This document shows positions 14,146 through 16,480 of a DNA stretch of 16,480 nucleotides, piece after piece. Both the position numbers and the translations under genes were made by a program. The first letter of the stretch is position 1. Every line of letters begins with the position of its first letter. Source of the stretch: Thermoplasmata archaeon (lineage in GTDB: Archaea > Thermoplasmatota > Thermoplasmata > Thermoplasmatales > Thermoplasmataceae); the NCBI GenBank assembly GCA_021826795.1, contig JAKAYM010000025.1, forward strand, positions 1-16,480. Reading direction: 5' to 3'. The notes beneath the pieces were generated by a model, which was given only the letters and a program-made list of their open reading frames with translations, was not told the DNA's origin and made no database searches.

Positions 14146-16480
14146 ATGTTTGAATCTTTCTTCTACAAAGTCGGGAAATATGTCAAAAAGAATAGGAAAA
14201 AAGTACTTGTATTCTGGATTATCGCCTTTTTACTCATGGCATATCCAGCTACCCTGATCTTTACCGATACTTCTTACAATCTTACAAATTCACTTGTAAC
14301 AAAAAATTCCCAGTCTTCCAAAGCCAATGATATACTTACATCACAATTTAATGATTCTTCAGACCCATCCATAATTATTGTTTCCAACCATACTTCGATT
14401 GATAATCTAACTGTAAGCAGAGAGATGTTGGAATTTCAACATTCAATGACGGCATATCTGAGAAGCATAAATATCGGTTATAATAGAACTACCAGTATTT
14501 TTACCGTTGAAAATCAAACTTTAACCGGGTATTCAAACAGCACATATAAGATTGAAAATGCAACCAGGGATTTAATTGAGTATACTCTGTTCTTGAAATC
14601 CAGTGGATATAATGTAACCTATGCCGTCTATAATATAACCGAACTTTCACCGGAACATTCTATGTATGATAAAATACTCGGTGAATTATTTCCTGTAAAT
14701 TCAACTATTCCAGCTACGTTTGAGGAAAACGCATTCACTTTTGTAACATATGTAAATAACACAATAAAGAATATTTCAAACAAAGCAGGAATAGAAAATT
14801 ACACTGTAAGCCTTGTTAATTCAAGCCAGATATATTTAATTAATAATGTAAAGCCGCTTGCCAACCCGCTTATAAAAATTAATGTTCCATATTTCTCAAA
14901 CTATCTTTATTCACTTTATAATAATTCCGGACTAAATTATACAGCTTTTGTGAAATCCATAATAAACAATACAACATATAATCATTATCCGGTCCTTCCA
15001 TCATCCTATGCATCTTCTTCTCTTATAAATCCTGGCAATTCTACACTTATCATGATATTTGACTACAAAACTAATATAACTACTGCACAGCAGTCACACA
15101 TAGAATCCATGGAAAAGGCATCCAGTTCTAAAATTTCTAATAGTTCATATTACCTTGCTGGTTCAACCGTTGCCAATAATCAGCTGGCAAATGAGTCCAT
15201 ACACGGGCTTATTGTTGCCCTGATAATAGGCATAATAATATCTATTTTCATAGTCGGAATATTCTTCAGATCTCCTGTGGCTGCCTTTCTTCCATTCCTT
15301 ATTTTTGTATTTTCATCAGTTATAGGGGCAGGAATAAACGGACTACTTTACAAATACGTGTTCCACACCACAATTTCATTTATAACTCCAACGTTGTTAC
15401 TCATATTGGTTCTGGGGATAGCCTCAGATTATACTGTTTATATTCTCGCCAGGTACCGCAGTGAGATAAGGGCCAAAAATCCGGATGCCATTCCAGAATC
15501 ATCTAAATGGGCGGGCCATGCAGTATTTACATCCGGAACAACGGTGGCAATTTCATACCTGATTTTATGGATATCAAATATACCGATATTTAGCGATGCG
15601 GGTCTTACCAACGCAATCGCTGCCGTAGTAACGATCATACTGGGCAATACATTTTTGATAGCCATACTGGCACAGTGGGGAAAGAAGGCCTACTGGCCCC
15701 ATAAAATGGAAGAAGGAAAAAAGCTTCCGTTTGAAAAATCCATGGAAAAGGTTGCACATGTAGCCCTTAACAACAAAAAGAAAATAATAGTTATACTTAT
15801 CGTGGTGGCTCTGGCTGCACTGTTCATATACTCAACAACTCCAACAAATATGGATGTCTTTGAGCTGATACCTGCTAGCAGTGGAGTACAGGCAACAACG
15901 GTAATAAACAGTTCACTACATTATGACCTATTCGATCCTGCCTATGTCATGGTCAATTTTACGGCCCCAATCCTGTGCACAAATAGTACAGGTGCCCTGC
16001 ACTTCAACAGCACTGAGTACAATCAAACGCTTGCAATAGAAAATAAACTTGCAGGTTCTCCATATGTGCATAGTATATCTGGACCAGGTTACCCCTATGG
16101 GCAGGAGGTAAGTTATATAGCAATGGGATCATCAATATATCATGATTACTATGAAAATCAGACTGCAACTTACATAGGGCATAATAATAAATCTGTGGAA
16201 ATAGTAGTTTATCTTTCCAATGTTGCATGGAGCAATCCATCAGCAAATTTTGTGAATAAGATGCCATCCATTGTATCGAATGTTGGCGGTCCTTCCGACT
16301 ATAAAGCCTATGTCGGTGGCACAACAGAATACCTTAACAATGCATATTCATTCACATCCCATTCCTTTGATAATATGGTTCCAATTCTAGGAATAACAAT
16401 ATTTATAATACTCCTTATACAGCTTGCCTCTGCACTGACACCGGTGAGATTAATACTTATGGTGATGGCAGCAGTCATGA
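14146..16480 (+). CDS. MMPL/RND-superfamily membrane protein (5' part, runs off the window)
   Basis: 778 codons are visible with no stop before the right edge, so the gene continues. Members of the family export lipids, drugs or other hydrophobic compounds, usually driven by protons. Helix 1 is at about 20-42. A large external domain (about 43-352) with some 20 N-x-S/T sequons follows. Helices 2-6 are at about 354-374, 380-400, 411-430, 456-475 and 485-506. Helix 4 carries the family motif GIASDYTVYILARYRSE, with the proton-relay Asp-Tyr pair at D428/Y429. A basic cytoplasmic stretch leads to helix 7 (about 546-563), then a second sequon-bearing loop, and helix 8 starts near 745. The second half of the barrel is outside the window. 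ATG 14146 fits the TATA box at 14116-14127. The substrate is unknown. Divergence from the repair gene suggests no shared function. Confidence 0.9.
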   Translation, partial: MFESFFYKVGKYVKKNRKKVLVFWIIAFLLMAYPATLIFTDTSYNLTNSLVTKNSQSSKANDILTSQFNDSSDPSIIIVSNHTSIDNLTVSREMLEFQHSMTAYLRSINIGYNRTTSIFTVENQTLTGYSNSTYKIENATRDLIEYTLFLKSSGYNVTYAVYNITELSPEHSMYDKILGELFPVNSTIPATFEENAFTFVTYVNNTIKNISNKAGIENYTVSLVNSSQIYLINNVKPLANPLIKINVPYFSNYLYSLYNNSGLNYTAFVKSIINNTTYNHYPVLPSSYASSSLINPGNSTLIMIFDYKTNITTAQQSHIESMEKASSSKISNSSYYLAGSTVANNQLANESIHGLIVALIIGIIISIFIVGIFFRSPVAAFLPFLIFVFSSVIGAGINGLLYKYVFHTTISFITPTLLLILVLGIASDYTVYILARYRSEIRAKNPDAIPESSKWAGHAVFTSGTTVAISYLILWISNIPIFSDAGLTNAIAAVVTIILGNTFLIAILAQWGKKAYWPHKMEEGKKLPFEKSMEKVAHVALNNKKKIIVILIVVALAALFIYSTTPTNMDVFELIPASSGVQATTVINSSLHYDLFDPAYVMVNFTAPILCTNSTGALHFNSTEYNQTLAIENKLAGSPYVHSISGPGYPYGQEVSYIAMGSSIYHDYYENQTATYIGHNNKSVEIVVYLSNVAWSNPSANFVNKMPSIVSNVGGPSDYKAYVGGTTEYLNNAYSFTSHSFDNMVPILGITIFIILLIQLASALTPVRLILMVMAAVM

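Noticed and set aside
1..16480. CRISPR array, rRNA, complete insertion sequence or prophage
   Set aside because: No regularly spaced repeats, rRNA-like blocks, transposase gene with paired ends, or phage genes were seen in the window.

Overview
The window looks like chromosome of an acidophilic archaeon of the Thermoplasmatales, most likely Ferroplasma or a close relative such as Acidiplasma. The support is AT-rich DNA; genes with a TATA-like box centred about 23-27 bases before the start codon, as expected for leaderless transcripts; very high N-glycosylation sequon density in exported proteins; and an O6-alkylguanine-DNA alkyltransferase fused to endonuclease V, an architecture characterised in Ferroplasma acidarmanus. 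The genus is an inference from gene content, not from a search.

Layout. Bases 1-90 hold an unidentified open frame running in from the left edge and ending in a hairpin. Bases 91-399 are AT-rich and carry promoter and operator-like sites. Bases 400-6185 are one tight plus-strand operon of six genes: a heavily sequon-bearing exported glycoprotein, a soluble DUF4129-like protein, a single-pass coiled protein, a MoxR AAA+ ATPase, a DUF58/von Willebrand A protein and a polytopic membrane protein. A short convergent gap with a hairpin and an orphan promoter-like element follows. A single-domain rhodanese (6330-6644) is on the minus strand.

Bases 6853-12943 form a glycogen (alpha-glucan) divergon. 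A GH15 glucoamylase reads left. A GDE-type amylo-alpha-1,6-glucosidase, a glycogen-synthase-like GT4 glycosyltransferase and a GH57 alpha-amylase-like enzyme read right as an overlapping operon. Together these could build an alpha-1,4-glucan, trim it, remove its branches and release glucose inside the cell; none has a visible signal peptide.

Bases 13057-14040 (minus strand) hold the alkyltransferase-endonuclease V fusion, whose last codons and stop lie inside a tRNA-Leu(CAG) gene. From 14146 to the right edge is the first part of an MMPL/RND-superfamily membrane protein, with sequon-rich external loops, divergently transcribed from the repair gene.

The items most worth follow-up are the MoxR-DUF58 operon built around a hyper-glycosylated surface protein, the shared sequence between the DNA-repair mRNA and tRNA-Leu, and the orphan promoter/palindrome/hairpin element at 6246-6304. 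No CRISPR array, complete insertion sequence or rRNA was seen.
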